Assembly: GCA_023413895.1 (NCBI GenBank)
Contig: JAEZOU010000055.1
Coordinates: forward strand, 1-44,399
Length of the DNA: 44,399 bases
Reading direction: 5' to 3'
Origin: Bacteroidota bacterium
GTDB taxonomy: Bacteria; Bacteroidota; Bacteroidia; Bacteroidales; WCHB1-69
The notes under the pieces are model-generated. The model was not told the DNA's origin. It worked only from the letters and a program-made list of their open reading frames with translations, and searched no databases. Shown here one piece after another: positions 30,321 through 40,849 of the stretch (position 1 is the stretch's first letter; each line of letters starts with the position of its first letter). Made by a program: the position numbers and the translations under genes.

Positions 30321-33300
30321 ACAAATTCAACTGCAATTGTGTGGTTAGCCACTACATTAGAGAAGGTGTATTCGTTGTTTGCAGGAATGGTTGTTTCTAC
30401 ATCGTCAACTAACAATCTGTCAACTACAGCGCCTGCATCAGCAGCAAAAGTAAAGTTTGCGTTTTCACCTTCGGTTACGGTAACGGTTCCGTTAGGCGTA
30501 ATTGTACCAGGACCTGTAGCGGTAGCTGTGATGGTATAAGTAGTAACTTCGCCAGCAAGCGTTGTGAATGGAACTTCAGCAGACCAATCGCTTTCGGTGT
30601 CGGTATCGCAGATTGCTTTTACGCGAACTACGTAGTCTGTAGTTGCAGTTAAACCTGTGATATTGTAGTTGTTTGCAGTTAAAGTTGCGGAAGCTGTCCA
30701 GTTTGCTGCAGTAGCTTCTTTGTATTCAACAACCCAAGCATCAGCGGTGCTTGTCCAAGTAACATTAGCGGTATTTGCTGTTGGAGTAACTTGTACGTTG
30801 GTAGGTGCATCGCAAGTAACTACAGGTTGTGCATAGTCCACAACAACATTGTCAATACTTAAATAGTAGTTGCTGTTTGTTCCACCTGTGTATTTAAATA
30901 CGATGTAAGCATCAGTAACAGATGTTGGAACGGTATTGAAAAGAACTGTGTTTTCAATCATTGCTGAATTTTGGATACAAGTAGAGATTTCTGTAAAGGT
31001 GGTAGCATCGTTTAGATCTGTCATATATCCAACAGAAAGAGTTCCGTTATATGTACTTACACCTTCATTTCTATATGAGAAAGTTACTTTTAAATCCTGA
31101 ATATTTGCAGCAAAATCAGGAAGAATAGCATAAAGTGGAGTTGTGTTGCTTGATTTGAAGAACAAGCAATTTCCTAAAACTGCATATGAACTATAAGAAC
31201 TCAAGAATACTGCAGGATAATTGCCAGAGACAGTACTTCTGTTCAAGAACGACCAGCAAGATGGCAATTCATCATTAGGATAATTAGATGGATTAGATGT
31301 CATTGTTGAACCAGCTGTATAGCTGTCGAAATCTTCCGTATATGGTAAATTGTTAATAATACCGCATGCAGTTCTAAATGCAAATGGACCAGTCCAATCA
31401 GAGGTTTCAGCAGCATCGCAATTGCTTTGTACATAAACCTCGTATATTGTATTTGAATTCAAGCCTGTAATAGTGTAAGGATTGGTAATGTCAGTAACAG
31501 CAGTGCCTTGACCTAGTTCAAATCCTTCTATACCATATTCAATGTTCCAAGATGTTGCATTATTCAAATCAGTCCAAGAGATGGTAGCTGAGTTTTCATC
31601 AATATTAGAAGCGGAAATTCCCATAACAGGGAGACAGGTTGGAGCCACATCAATAGTTACGTTGTCTAAATAACCATAGTTAATAGCAGTATTGTATTCA
31701 CTCTTGAATGCTACGTGACGACCAGCTCCTGTGTAAGCTGCCAGATAAATGGTGTGTTCAGACCAAGTACTTGCAGGGCCAGTAACAGTATCAATTGCAA
31801 CAAATGTAGTAGCATCTGTAGGATCGGTCATAACACCTACAACTAAGTTAGAGGTTGCGTTAGAAGGTCTGTACCAGAAGTTTACTTCCAATGTACTTAA
31901 TGTTAGAACATCGGTGTTGATTTCTGGGGTTGCAGCGATATTATAATTTCCTGAAGATGCGTAGAAATAGAGTGAACCAGGACCAGTATAGTTTGTAGAA
32001 CTGATACTTGGGTAGTTGTTTGCTGTTGATTGTTTGAACCAACATTGAGGGAATATTGAAGTTCCAACACCATATGAGTCGAAGGTTTCAGTGTATGGCA
32101 ATGTTGAGATAGCATCGCACAAGGTAAAGAATGAACAAACGTTAGACCAATCTGAATATTCTCCAGCATCACATACGGTTCTTACATATAAATCGTAGAA
32201 TGTGCTATGTGCCAAACCTGTTAAATTAATCATTGTATCAGTGATAGGTGTTGGTGACAATGTAGAAGGATCACTATTAGCAGGACCGTAAACATATTCC
32301 CAAGTATTATCACTAGCCATAGCAGGTGAAAATGTAATAACTGCAGTAGTTTGAGTAATGTTATCTGCTTGAACGTTGTATGGTTTTGCACAAGAGATAC
32401 CTACAATTTGGATTGAATCGATACTTGCAGGAGGGTTAGTACCGCCAGAGCCATCGTTATGCCAGAAGAAATAGAGGCGTTTAACAGTGTTGGCGTATGA
32501 AGCATCAAAAGAGAATCTAAATGTTGTAGAATCAAGATTTAGATAATCTGGCGAGATTTGAACAACTCCAGCTGGTGCAGTTACAGAATTTTCAGGTGTG
32601 GTAGGGTTACCGATGTAAACGCGCATATAGTCATAAGTTGACTCACCTTGTGCTTTCCAATTGAATGATAGTTGATATTCACCATAATTGCCAGTAAATT
32701 CAATATCACGGCAAGCCCAAACATTTGAGGTGGCACTACTTGTTGTGTAAGCGTTCGTCACACCATTGTTATTAGAAATGTACAATTTTGGAGAGGTCAT
32801 TCCGGAAGGAGTTCCAATATACCATTTATTAGTTTGGGTACCATTGAAGAATAGCCAATCAGCAACTTCTGAATCGCTTGCAAAATCACTGAAATAAGGG
32901 ATTTGTGCAGTGTTTCCTGATGTCATAAATGAATGAACATCAGACCATTGGCTAATATCATCTCCGCCACAAGAAGCTTGAACTTTAACATAATAAACGG
33001 TATTAGCATTTAAACCTGTAATTTGTACGTTAGTTGATGTAGATGTGAAAATATTTGTACATGTATCAGGATTAAAGTTATCTTGTGTAGCCACGGCAAT
33101 ATTAAATCCAGCAAAGTTATTGTCTATAGTTGACCATCCAATGTTTGCGGTGTTAGAAGTTACTGAGATGGTATTTAAATTGTATGCTCTTCTACAAGTT
33201 GGAGCACCTACACAATTAATTGTTGCAGCAAAACCTTGGTAAGCATTTGAAAAATCGGAGTGGAAGTGAAGCGTTAGCGGGCCAAATTCTGAAACAAGAG

Positions 33301-36300
33301 GACCGAAGTTAATAAGGTTACCGCTTGTGCCTGAAACGACTTTTTGAAGTAAATTCTCAGTATTAACGCCAACACCTTTGTAAATACTTAAGTAGTCAAC
33401 AGAAGACTCACCGATGAAAGTACCTGAGATGGTTAAGAGAGAATCTGCTTGTTCAGGATAGATTACCAAAATGTTATCTGAATTATGTAAATAGTCATCG
33501 GCAAAACCACCATTATCAACCACTGTAATTCCACAAGCGGTAATAGTGTCTGATGCGGTGTTCATTACATACGTATAAGGTGCTCCAGTAGCAGGATCAA
33601 AAGACCAAGGGCTATTATCGTTAGTGCTACAAACAGCGCGTACGTAGAAATCATAAATAGTACCTGCACTTAATCCTGTTACATTGTAGGTGGTAGTGGT
33701 AACACCTGAAATAAGAGTTGCTTCATTAGATGTTTCAGGATCGAAACCGGTAGGACCATAGATAATGTCCCAAGTAGAAGCTTCTGTATCTGTCCAAGAA
33801 ACCGTAACTATATCAGAAAGTGTTGAAACAGCAGTAACATTAGTTGGTCTTGCACAAGTAGGTAAGTATGCAATTTGAATATCATCTACATACAAAGAGT
33901 AGGTAGAATAACTGCTTGTTGAGAGGTTTAAGTTCTTGAAAGCAATATGAGATCCTATTCCTGTATAGGTGTTAAATGGAATGTTGAAGAATGTCCATTG
34001 GTTAGCTGCTGCAACTTCTAATGTGTCAACAGGAACAAATGATGAAGCATCTGCAATATTTGGAAGCACACCTACAATAAGCTTCATTAATGTGTTGGTT
34101 GAGGACATTTGGAGTGTAACTTCCAAGTTGCTAACTGAAATTGAAGGGTCTAATTGAGGTGTAGCAATGAAACTATAATTAGAATTTGAACTATTAAAAA
34201 AGAGTGATTTAGATCCTGATACTGCATTAGAACTGCTTATATAAGGATAATAAGAGCTTGAGGTTGAAAGTTTGGTCCAGCAAAATACTTGTCCTGAAGA
34301 ACCAGTTTCAAATGTTTCAAAACTTTCAGTATAAGGAAGTTCTGTAATCATACCGCAATCGGTTCTGAAAGATGCGGTTGTCCATGCGCTTAGTTCATTA
34401 TTGCTACATAAAGCTCTAACTGCTACATCATAACCAGTGCTTGATAATAAGTTAGAAAGTTGAATTGATGGAGTGCCAACTACGAGTTCAGGAATTGTAT
34501 TGTTATAATCAATAGTTCCTGCAGGAGCATAAAGTACTTCCCAAGAGCTTTCGTCTCCACCTGGAGTCCAAGTGATTGTTGCGGAAGAAGATGTAATTGG
34601 ATTAGCAACGATATCTTCTACACGACCGCAGAAAGGAATTTCATGTATATCTACATCGTCAATTATAATGGTATTAGAGAACCATTGCGGAACACGGAAT
34701 GCAACATAACGACCATCACCTGTGTAACTATCAGTATTGATTTCGCATAAACTCCAAAGGTTAATGTCTTGAGGTGAAACAGCTCCAATCAATTCAAAAG
34801 TACTATAGTCGTTAGGATTTGTCATAATACCCACCTCAATCATATAGTTTGCTGAAGATTTTCTTGCATAGAAAGAGATTTGTAAATTACTCATATCGAT
34901 AGATTGGCTGAAGCGTGGAGTAGTTGCATAACTATACGATGATGATGATGCGTAGAAATACAAAGAGCTGTTTGGAGAATGAGATTGTGCATCATCTATA
35001 TGTGGATACGGAGTTGAATTATTAGTTCCAGTAAACCAGCAATCCAAAGATGTGTTACTTGAGCCTTCAACTGCATCAAAATTTTGAACGTATGGCAATT
35101 CTGTGATTCCGACACATTCTGTTTGAGCGCTAATTATAGCCCAATCACTATAAGATCCGCCACATTCAGAGCGTAAACGAATTTGATATTCGTTATTTTC
35201 AGCTAAATTGTCGAATGTGTATGGATAAGCAGAGATAGAACCAATACTAGTCCAAGAAGCATCAGAAGCACCTTTATATTCTAATTCCCAGGAAGTTTCC
35301 TGATAACCAGGTGCCCAATTCACTGTGATTGATTGGGAGGTGATATCTGTAACTATCATATTGGGAACAACACAAGTAACAACACTATCGCATTCGCCCA
35401 TAAAGATTACATTATTTCTGCTAGAATTAGATGAGAAACTAGTAGCTGACACTGGATTAAAGTTTTCAGAATCGCTACGTTTATACAGAGAGTTTCCTGA
35501 ATGGCTTGCAAAATAAGATACTCCATTATAAGAATCTGTATTGTCATCGATAGTAAGTACTAAGTTTTCACCTGTATAAGTAAATGGTGTACTAAAGTTG
35601 ATTTCAATCCAACCTTCTTCTTCCATTGAAACTACACCAGAGAAAACAAGACTTTGATTAGAGGTTGAAATATAAGTGCTTGTGGTGAGATCGGCTTGAG
35701 AGGTGTTTCCTAAATAGATATCCCAGTTACGGTCTTGAGGGGTTGCGTCTGTAATTTCAAATTTAATACCAGTTAAAGTTGTAGCAGCTCCAACTTCAGT
35801 TGCGTTGAATAGTTGTTGGGTGAGTGAATATCCCCAGTTTGTACTAGATGGAAGATATTGACTTTCAGTATCTCCATTTCCAATTGTTACTTCTGCACCT
35901 GGAGATAAGCATAGGGTTAAGAATGAGGTGGTAGCAAAGGTTGAGTCATCGGTAGCACAATTGGAAGAAACTCTAATATCATATGCAGTCTGAGAGTTTA
36001 AGCCGGAAAGTAAATATGAGGTTCCTATTACGGAAGCTTCTGCAATATTCCAGCTATTCATACCAGCTTCAGAATATTCAACAGAATAATCAGTATTACC
36101 ATAAATAGCGGCATCCCAAGATAGCAATGCAGAGGTTCCTGCCACATTACTAACAATCAGGTTGGAAGGAGCTGAGCAAATAGGTTGGTAACCCAATTCA
36201 ACTTCATCAATGTTGATATAATTATTATCACCCGCTGGTGCATATAAAGCCAAGTAAACATTACCATTTTGATATGCGGAAGTTACAGGGATGTCAAATT

Positions 36301-39142
36301 GACACCATTGGTTATGTGTAAAATCAGATGGATAGATGGATTTGATAGCAGTAAAGGTATTCAAATTGTCAGGATCTGTCATAAATCCAACGTCGATACG
36401 ACCATATGAACTATTGTTTTTATACGCTTTAAAAGTCACACTAAGAGAATTAGCACTAAAAGAACTTAAATCGAGGGCTTGTGAAGCTGCCAATGAATAT
36501 GTGGAAGTTGACGCATAAAGATATAAGGAAGCATCTCCTTCAGAAGCACGACTATCATCTACGTATGGATAGGTGGTTGAAGTGTGATTAGTAATTCTGC
36601 TCCAGCAACTCGGGAATGCGTTCTCGCCAGATCCCATGCCCTCAAAGTTTTCAGTAAATGGAATTACATTGGTTGGTAAGCAACGCGTATGGAAAGAAAC
36701 AGGTAATGACCACTCAGAATTCTCGCCGCTACCGCAAACTGCTTTCACATACACATCGTATTCTGTATTATCAACAAGATTTAAAATTGTACAAGGATTA
36801 GAAGTTACTGTTTCTGGAGTTGCTTCGGTTACATCTGAACCAGCAGGTATAACAGCTACTTCCCAACTTGTTTCTTCATTACGAGCAGTCCAAGAAACTG
36901 AAACACTATTATCTGTAATTGCAGAAACAGCAACACCCATAGGTTTTAAGCAGTTTGGTGTTGTATAAACCTCAACATCGTCAATGTATGTAGAGTTTCC
37001 TGAAGTTTCCACTTTACGGAAAGCAATGTAGGATCCGTAACCTGTATAATCGGTTAGGGGAATTTCAACTTCATACCATTGGTTTGTTTCTGCCCACTCA
37101 GTACCAGTATAGTTTTGTACAACTGTGAAAGTGGCAAAATCATTAGGATCTGTTAATACACCTACTTGTAAAGCACCGCTTCCTGTAGAAGTTAAATCTC
37201 TTTTGATTTTGAAATTGATTGACAAGCTATTTATAGGATTGGTAATAGTGTCTATTTCTGGAAGAATGGCTCTTGAGTTTCCTGCTGAAACATAACTGCT
37301 CGCAATTGTACTGCTAAAGTAAAGTGAGCCATTAGAATTTGAAGAGATATAAGGATAGGTATATGTGGTACTCCAACTTCTCATCCAGCATTGAGGGAAT
37401 GCTGCGCTGCCCGTACCATAGCCACTGAAATCTTCAGTGAACGGAATAGACATAAATTGTGTACAAGAGGTTCTTACTTCAAGAACTTCTGACCAATAAC
37501 TGGTTTCTACACCGCAATTCGTTCTCACCAAAATACGATAAAGTGTATTAGGTTCAAGATCCGTAAATGTATGTGTGGTATCGCTTAGAGACACAATATA
37601 TGACTCATCAATAGTATCGCCAGGAGCTAAAATGATAGCCTCCCATGCGTTATCGGATGCCAAAGCAGGAGAAAAATGGAATTGAATAGAGGTTTGACTT
37701 ATGTAATTTGTGTCAGTTGTTAAGTTGTTCGGTCTTCCGCAGGTAGTACCTATAATTGACAAATCATCAACAGCCGCAGCAGGATTGTCACCGCCAGAGG
37801 TATCATTCCACCATAATAAATACAGACGTTGAATACCTTGGAAATCAGAATTTACAATGCCAGAAACTTCAGTCCAATCCGAAAGGCCTGAAAAGGCTCC
37901 CAAGAAAGTAGCATTTGTTGGAAGGGCACCTGTATAATTCGCAGAAGTGGGAAGTTCTGCTGGTGATCCCAAATAAACTCTCAAATAATCATAACTTTCT
38001 GATTCTCCAACGATTTTTACTTTGAAAGAAAGATTAAATTCAGCATAGGTAGTGCCAAAATCGATATCACGATATGCCCAAGACAAGGAGCTAGAGTTGT
38101 TAATGTAATTGTTTGTTGCTCCAGAGTCACACGAAACATACAATGCGTATGCTCCGTTATTAGTAGCATTTACGGCTGTTCCTAATACCCATTGATTAAC
38201 TCCAGAACCTTCAATACTCCATTGTGAACTTTCGGTTGGATCTTCAAAATTGCAGAAATAAGGAAGTTGAGCTGGGATTTGAGAAGTTCTAAAAGATGTA
38301 GAATTCCATGTTGAGTATTCACCAGATCCACAATTTGCGCGTACATAAACATAATATGTCGTTGATTCTGTCAAACCATAAAAGTTATAGATTGTATCGG
38401 TTGAAGTGTAAGTTGGTGTTGTAGTTGCGTCTGGAGTATCTGTTGCATCAGATGTAAAATAGATGTCCCAAGAGTTTTCTGTGCCGCGAGGAGTCCAAGA
38501 GAATGTTGCTGCATTCGCACTAATACCAGAAATTTGTAGTGAACTAGGTAATAAACATGTAGCTCCACCAGAATAGGTAAAGGTAGTTTTGGGGATAAAT
38601 GTTTGATTGTGAATGGTTTCATAACCAAAGCTTGAAACGTGTGAATAGATGCCAGCGGCTTGAGATGTGTTTGTACCATAGAAATATCCACCAGAATAAC
38701 CACCAGCTATGTTTTGTACATCTAAAACTAAATTACCTCCATTGTAAACGAAAGGTGTGGTGAATGTTACAGTAAATTGAGAATTAACAGAAATTGTTCC
38801 TGTATATACAGTGGAAATTCCAGTTGTAATAAGATTCTCGTCAGAAAAATTGGATGTCGTTGTTGTTCCTAAACCAAACTGGAAAGTATGCGCCCATGGG
38901 GTGGTAGGAACTGTTTCCATATAAAATGTTATAGAAGAAATTGTTGCACCTAACATATCGACTAACATAGATTCAGGATATATAACCTGATTATGCCCCG
39001 TATAGTCTAGGTAAAGACCATAAATTGGAAGGTAATTATTCCTATCCGTGCCGTCTGCAACAGTTAGTGTTGTGCTTTGGGCTCGCATTACTGATGGTAA
39101 CATCAGCAACACTGCCAACCATAAAAATAATACTTTTTTCAT
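30050..39142 (-). CDS. Giant T9SS-secreted multidomain adhesin (fibronectin III, choice-of-anchor J-like, CUB)
   Basis: A 3030-residue protein with a signal peptide (MKKVLFLWLAVLLMLPSVMRAQS) and a C-terminal T9SS type A sorting domain (about 2944-3030: LYPNPATSQIQIQV, QIFDVYGKLI, GMYMVRIN, ending KRFVKR). In between I count about 11 fibronectin III domains alternating with about eight domains starting like LPYTE.FD/FE that resemble choice-of-anchor J / MAM-type jellyrolls. Two related 170-residue beta domains lie at about 27-195 and 1080-1255, and a CUB-like domain (ACGITVVDNGGFADDYLHN) at about 1865-1965. An InlB-like repeat (TITATATGPGTITPNGTV) precedes the sorting domain. No catalytic motif is seen. 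Probable role: surface or secreted adhesion, or carbohydrate or protein binding (inference). It is monocistronic. Confidence 0.9.
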   Translation of the reverse strand: MKKVLFLWLAVLLMLPSVMRAQSTTLTVADGTDRNNYLPIYGLYLDYTGHNQVIYPESMLVDMLGATISSITFYMETVPTTPWAHTFQFGLGTTTTSNFSDENLITTGISTVYTGTISVNSQFTVTFTTPFVYNGGNLVLDVQNIAGGYSGGYFYGTNTSQAAGIYSHVSSFGYETIHNQTFIPKTTFTYSGGATCLLPSSLQISGISANAATFSWTPRGTENSWDIYFTSDATDTPDATTTPTYTSTDTIYNFYGLTESTTYYVYVRANCGSGEYSTWNSTSFRTSQIPAQLPYFCNFEDPTESSQWSIEGSGVNQWVLGTAVNATNNGAYALYVSCDSGATNNYINNSSSLSWAYRDIDFGTTYAEFNLSFKVKIVGESESYDYLRVYLGSPAELPTSANYTGALPTNATFLGAFSGLSDWTEVSGIVNSDFQGIQRLYLLWWNDTSGGDNPAAAVDDLSIIGTTCGRPNNLTTDTNYISQTSIQFHFSPALASDNAWEAIILAPGDTIDESYIVSLSDTTHTFTDLEPNTLYRILVRTNCGVETSYWSEVLEVRTSCTQFMSIPFTEDFSGYGTGSAAFPQCWMRSWSTTYTYPYISSNSNGSLYFSSTIASSYVSAGNSRAILPEIDTITNPINSLSINFKIKRDLTSTGSGALQVGVLTDPNDFATFTVVQNYTGTEWAETNQWYEVEIPLTDYTGYGSYIAFRKVETSGNSTYIDDVEVYTTPNCLKPMGVAVSAITDNSVSVSWTARNEETSWEVAVIPAGSDVTEATPETVTSNPCTILNLVDNTEYDVYVKAVCGSGENSEWSLPVSFHTRCLPTNVIPFTENFEGMGSGENAFPSCWSRITNHTSTTYPYVDDSRASEGDASLYLYASTSTYSLAASQALDLSSFSANSLSVTFKAYKNNSSYGRIDVGFMTDPDNLNTFTAIKSIYPSDFTHNQWCQFDIPVTSAYQNGNVYLALYAPAGDNNYINIDEVELGYQPICSAPSNLIVSNVAGTSALLSWDAAIYGNTDYSVEYSEAGMNSWNIAEASVIGTSYLLSGLNSQTAYDIRVSSNCATDDSTFATTSFLTLCLSPGAEVTIGNGDTESQYLPSSTNWGYSLTQQLFNATEVGAATTLTGIKFEITDATPQDRNWDIYLGNTSQADLTTSTYISTSNQSLVFSGVVSMEEEGWIEINFSTPFTYTGENLVLTIDDNTDSYNGVSYFASHSGNSLYKRSDSENFNPVSATSFSSNSSRNNVIFMGECDSVVTCVVPNMIVTDITSQSITVNWAPGYQETSWELEYKGASDASWTSIGSISAYPYTFDNLAENNEYQIRLRSECGGSYSDWAIISAQTECVGITELPYVQNFDAVEGSSNTSLDCWFTGTNNSTPYPHIDDAQSHSPNSSLYFYASSSSYSYATTPRFSQSIDMSNLQISFYARKSSANYMIEVGIMTNPNDYSTFELIGAVSPQDINLWSLCEINTDSYTGDGRYVAFRVPQWFSNTIIIDDVDIHEIPFCGRVEDIVANPITSSSATITWTPGGDESSWEVLYAPAGTIDYNNTIPELVVGTPSIQLSNLLSSTGYDVAVRALCSNNELSAWTTASFRTDCGMITELPYTESFETFETGSSGQVFCWTKLSTSSSYYPYISSSNAVSGSKSLFFNSSNSNYSFIATPQLDPSISVSNLEVTLQMSSTNTLMKLIVGVLPNIADASSFVPVDTLEVAAANQWTFFNIPFNTYTGIGSHIAFKNLNLSTSSYSTYSLYVDDIQIAYLPTCARPTNVTAVSTLSDIVTVSWTDTEASTWDIIYGPTGFDPETSNEATLISGVTTTTYNVTGLSAGTIYDFYVRAVCSTNDNSPWSFDPATGAPYTYVMNTASDTITACGITVVDNGGFADDYLHNSDNILVIYPEQADSLLTISGTFIGESSVDYLSIYKGVGVNTENLLQKVVSGTSGNLINFGPLVSEFGPLTLHFHSDFSNAYQGFAATINCVGAPTCRRAYNLNTISVTSNTANIGWSTIDNNFAGFNIAVATQDNFNPDTCTNIFTSTSTNVQITGLNANTVYYVKVQASCGGDDISQWSDVHSFMTSGNTAQIPYFSDFASDSEVADWLFFNGTQTNKWYIGTPSGMTSPKLYISNNNGVTNAYTTSSATSNVWACRDIEFTGNYGEYQLSFNWKAQGESTYDYMRVYIGNPTTPENSVTAPAGVVQISPDYLNLDSTTFRFSFDASYANTVKRLYFFWHNDGSGGTNPPASIDSIQIVGISCAKPYNVQADNITQTTAVITFSPAMASDNTWEYVYGPANSDPSTLSPTPITDTMINLTGLAHSTFYDLYVRTVCDAGEYSDWSNVCSFFTLCDAISTLPYTETFDSYGVGTSIFPQCWFKQSTANNYPSISSTNYTGPGSLYFYASSGNYNIAATPEINTDVLTLSTLEVNFWYRPSNATSNLVVGVMTDPTDATTFVAIDTVTGPASTWSEHTIYLAAYTGAGRHVAFKSEYNTAINYGYLDNVTIDVAPTCLPVMGISASNIDENSATISWTDLNNATSWNIEYGIEGFELGQGTAVTDITNPYTITGLNSNTIYEVYVQSNCDAAETSDWTGPFAFRTACGIINNLPYTEDFDSYTAGSTMTSNPSNYPNDELPSCWSFLNRSTVSGNYPAVFLSSYSSYAVLGNCLFFKSSNTTPLYAILPDFAANIQDLKVTFSYRNEGVSTYNGTLSVGYMTDLNDATTFTEISTCIQNSAMIENTVLFNTVPTSVTDAYIVFKYTGGTNSNYYLSIDNVVVDYAQPVVTCDAPTNVQVTPTANTANVTWTSTADAWVVEYKEATAANWTASATLTANNYNITGLTATTDYVVRVKAICDTDTESDWSAEVPFTTLAGEVTTYTITATATGPGTITPNGTVTVTEGENANFTFAADAGAVVDRLLVDDVETTIPANNEYTFSNVVANHTIAVEFVEETGIEEIDLNAAVVLYPNPATSQIQIQVADSRFLGAEMQIFDVYGKLISNATIETLSTQVDVSQLANGMYMVRINAAEGMVTKRFVKR

Positions 39143-39194
39143 ACAAATTAGTTTTGTTAATTATTGATAAAATATAATTTTCGAAAAATGCTTG

Positions 39195-39202
39195 CAAAAA
39201 TA
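39195..39202 (-). promoter_or_regulatory. -7 box of the large adhesin (TATTTTTG on the minus strand)
   Basis: CAAAAATA on the plus strand inside CTTGCAAAAATAGG, which also occurs at the uvrA promoter. It lies 52 bases from the start codon; no -33 element found. Confidence 0.45.
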
Positions 39203-39328
39203 GGGGTAATTCTAGCTTGTGCTTGTAAATGTGAATATTTTGTGTATAAGTTTTTTTTATGCTTGATTATTATTTGGTTAGCTTCTTTTTTTTCTTTCCT
39301 ATTTTGCTAAAAATAGATTTTATTAATG

Positions 39329-39379
39329 AAAAAAACGACGCAACAGACGACTCTTTTTGGAAAAATAGAGCCATCTGTT
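39329..39379 (-). terminator. Terminator of the chromate transporter genes
   Basis: Twelve-base arms (39342-39353 and 39368-39379) with a 14-base loop. Two positions pair only as G-U in the minus transcript. A run of A at 39329-39335 gives U's downstream on minus, six bases after the stem. Confidence 0.7.
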
Positions 39380-39445
39380 GTTTTTTATAAACAGTGATTT
39401 GTTAATTACTTGGTGGTGAGGCTTTCTGTTTTAAGTAAAACGAAT

Positions 39446-40024
39446 TTATATTCCGTATAGCAGCACTCCAACTATTCCACAAAGTATAATGAGTAAAATT
39501 GGACTTGCCTTAAAACGAGAAGATGCGATAAATGTAACAAGAAAAATAACTATACTACAGATTAATTGGTATCGATTTTGGTTCCACGAACCAAAGTTTT
39601 CAGGAGTAAGCAGAAGCAAAGCCGCTGCTGCAATTAACCCTACAACCGTTATGCGTAAGATTTTCAGCACCTCTTCTACTCTTGGGTGGTGCCGATATCT
39701 CAGCAAGAAATTGGTGATTAGCAACATCAATAGAAAAGGAAGTAAAATCACAGCGAAAGATGCCAAGAAAGAACCTAATATTGCCATCCATTCTGCATAG
39801 CCAGCATTCATAATTGCGGTATATCCCGTATAGGTGGCAACATTAATTCCAATAGGACCAGGTGTCATCTGACTCGTTGCAACAATATCTGTAAATTCTT
39901 GTAAGGTTAGCCAACCATTTTTTTCTACTACTTCGTGTTGAATAAGTGCAATCATCGCGTACCCGCCACCAAAATTTACAATTCCTATTTTACAAAAAGA
40001 GAGAAAAAGTTTCCAAAAAATCAT
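39446..40024 (-). CDS. Chromate transporter, second CHR-domain subunit
   Basis: A 192-residue inner-membrane protein made of one CHR domain. Seen: IVNFGGGYAMIALIQHEVVE at the N-terminus (cited as NFGGGYAMI), SQMTPGPIGINVATYTGY, and several later hydrophobic helices. Short CHR proteins work as adjacent pairs equivalent to the two halves of long ChrA, exporting chromate or related anions. Its start overlaps the stop of the partner gene by four bases (ATGA, 40021-40024). The true substrate may be another anion, as many such pairs occur in organisms never exposed to chromate. Confidence 0.88.
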   Translation of the reverse strand: MIFWKLFLSFCKIGIVNFGGGYAMIALIQHEVVEKNGWLTLQEFTDIVATSQMTPGPIGINVATYTGYTAIMNAGYAEWMAILGSFLASFAVILLPFLLMLLITNFLLRYRHHPRVEEVLKILRITVVGLIAAAALLLLTPENFGSWNQNRYQLICSIVIFLVTFIASSRFKASPILLIILCGIVGVLLYGI

Positions 40025-40572
40025 CTTCTAACCTCCTTTCTATCGGTGAAATAGCCATACAAGAATCCCGCAACGCCAGCTACAACTATTACCCAAATAG
40101 GGGAGATGCCTAAGCACCAAATTAATAGTGCAGCTACCACGGGAATCCATAGATTGCGCCAAGTGATATTGGCAGTTTTGCACATCTTGAAAACAGGTGC
40201 TGCTATTAGAGCTGCCACCGCAGGACGGATTCCCTTGAAACAGGCTTCTACAATGGCATTATCACGAAAATAATGGAAGAAAGCTGCCCAACAAAGAATA
40301 ATCAGAATCGGCATCATTACATTTCCTATTACCGAAATTATTGCACCCGCGATACCACGAAGTCGATAACCAATGTTAGTGGCCATGTTTACAGCAAAGA
40401 TGCCTGGCATCGCTTGCGATAGCGATAGTATGTCGAGAAACTCCTCTTTGTCAATCCATTGACGGCGTGAAACCAACTCCTTTTCCATCAGCGGAATCAT
40501 GGCATAGCCGCCACCGATGGTAAATGAACCGATTTTGAAAAAAGACCAAAATAGTTGTAAAAGTGTTGCCAT
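40021..40572 (-). CDS. Chromate transporter, first CHR-domain subunit
   Basis: A 183-residue inner-membrane CHR-domain protein. Seen: FTIGGGYAMIPLMEKELV, SQAMPGIFAVNMATNIGY and four or more hydrophobic stretches, ending in a short basic tail (DRKEVRR). The two partners share the GGGYAMI and MTPG/AMPG motifs in the same places, so they arose by duplication and presumably form a hetero-oligomer. It is the first gene of the pair. Its promoter box lies only 10 bases upstream of the start, which implies a very short leader. Confidence 0.88.
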   Translation of the reverse strand: MATLLQLFWSFFKIGSFTIGGGYAMIPLMEKELVSRRQWIDKEEFLDILSLSQAMPGIFAVNMATNIGYRLRGIAGAIISVIGNVMMPILIILCWAAFFHYFRDNAIVEACFKGIRPAVAALIAAPVFKMCKTANITWRNLWIPVVAALLIWCLGISPIWVIVVAGVAGFLYGYFTDRKEVRR

Positions 40573-40582
40573 AATTCGGGTG

Positions 40583-40590
40583 CAAAAGTA
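40583..40590 (-). promoter_or_regulatory. -7 box of the chromate transporter pair (TACTTTTG on the minus strand)
   Basis: CAAAAGTA on the plus strand, perfect TAnnTTTG on minus. A CAAA at 40613-40616 (-33 TTTG) is 22 bases away, slightly long. Transcription would begin about seven bases before the start codon. Confidence 0.55.
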
Positions 40591-40819
40591 GTAAATTTAA
40601 CAAACAGAATATCAAAAATAATGCTGTTTGATAATTTTTATATGGAATAATATTAAAACTGAATTTTTCGCACTATTACTCGCTTGCGTGTATTCGCTGA
40701 GGCTTATTTCCAATTTTTTTGGCTCAAATAATCAGAATTAATTCTGCTTTCACGCTCACTCATTGGAAACCCCAATGTTGTCAACTTTGTCGATATGAAT
40801 ATTTTTATCCGTTAGTTTA

Positions 40820-40849
40820 AATAAAAACAGCGACCTTTCGACCGCTGTT
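40820..40849 (-). terminator. Terminator of the GAPDH gene
   Basis: In the minus transcript, a ten-pair stem (40826-40849) closed by a GAAA tetraloop, with two G-U pairs; followed by U's from the plus-strand A-run just left of 40826. Confidence 0.8.

Larger units (their letters stand above)
39143..39445. other. Intergenic region between the large adhesin and the chromate transporter genes
   Basis: About 300 AT-rich bases. It holds the adhesin promoter box (39195-39202) and the chromate transporter terminator (39329-39379). Nothing else is recognised. Confidence 0.6.

Noticed and set aside
40640..40720. Third, decayed copy of the GC-rich composite element
   Set aside because: A few strings (TCGCAC, CTCGC, TTCGCT) occur in similar order but spacing and most bases differ, and the CGTCGGGC core is missing.
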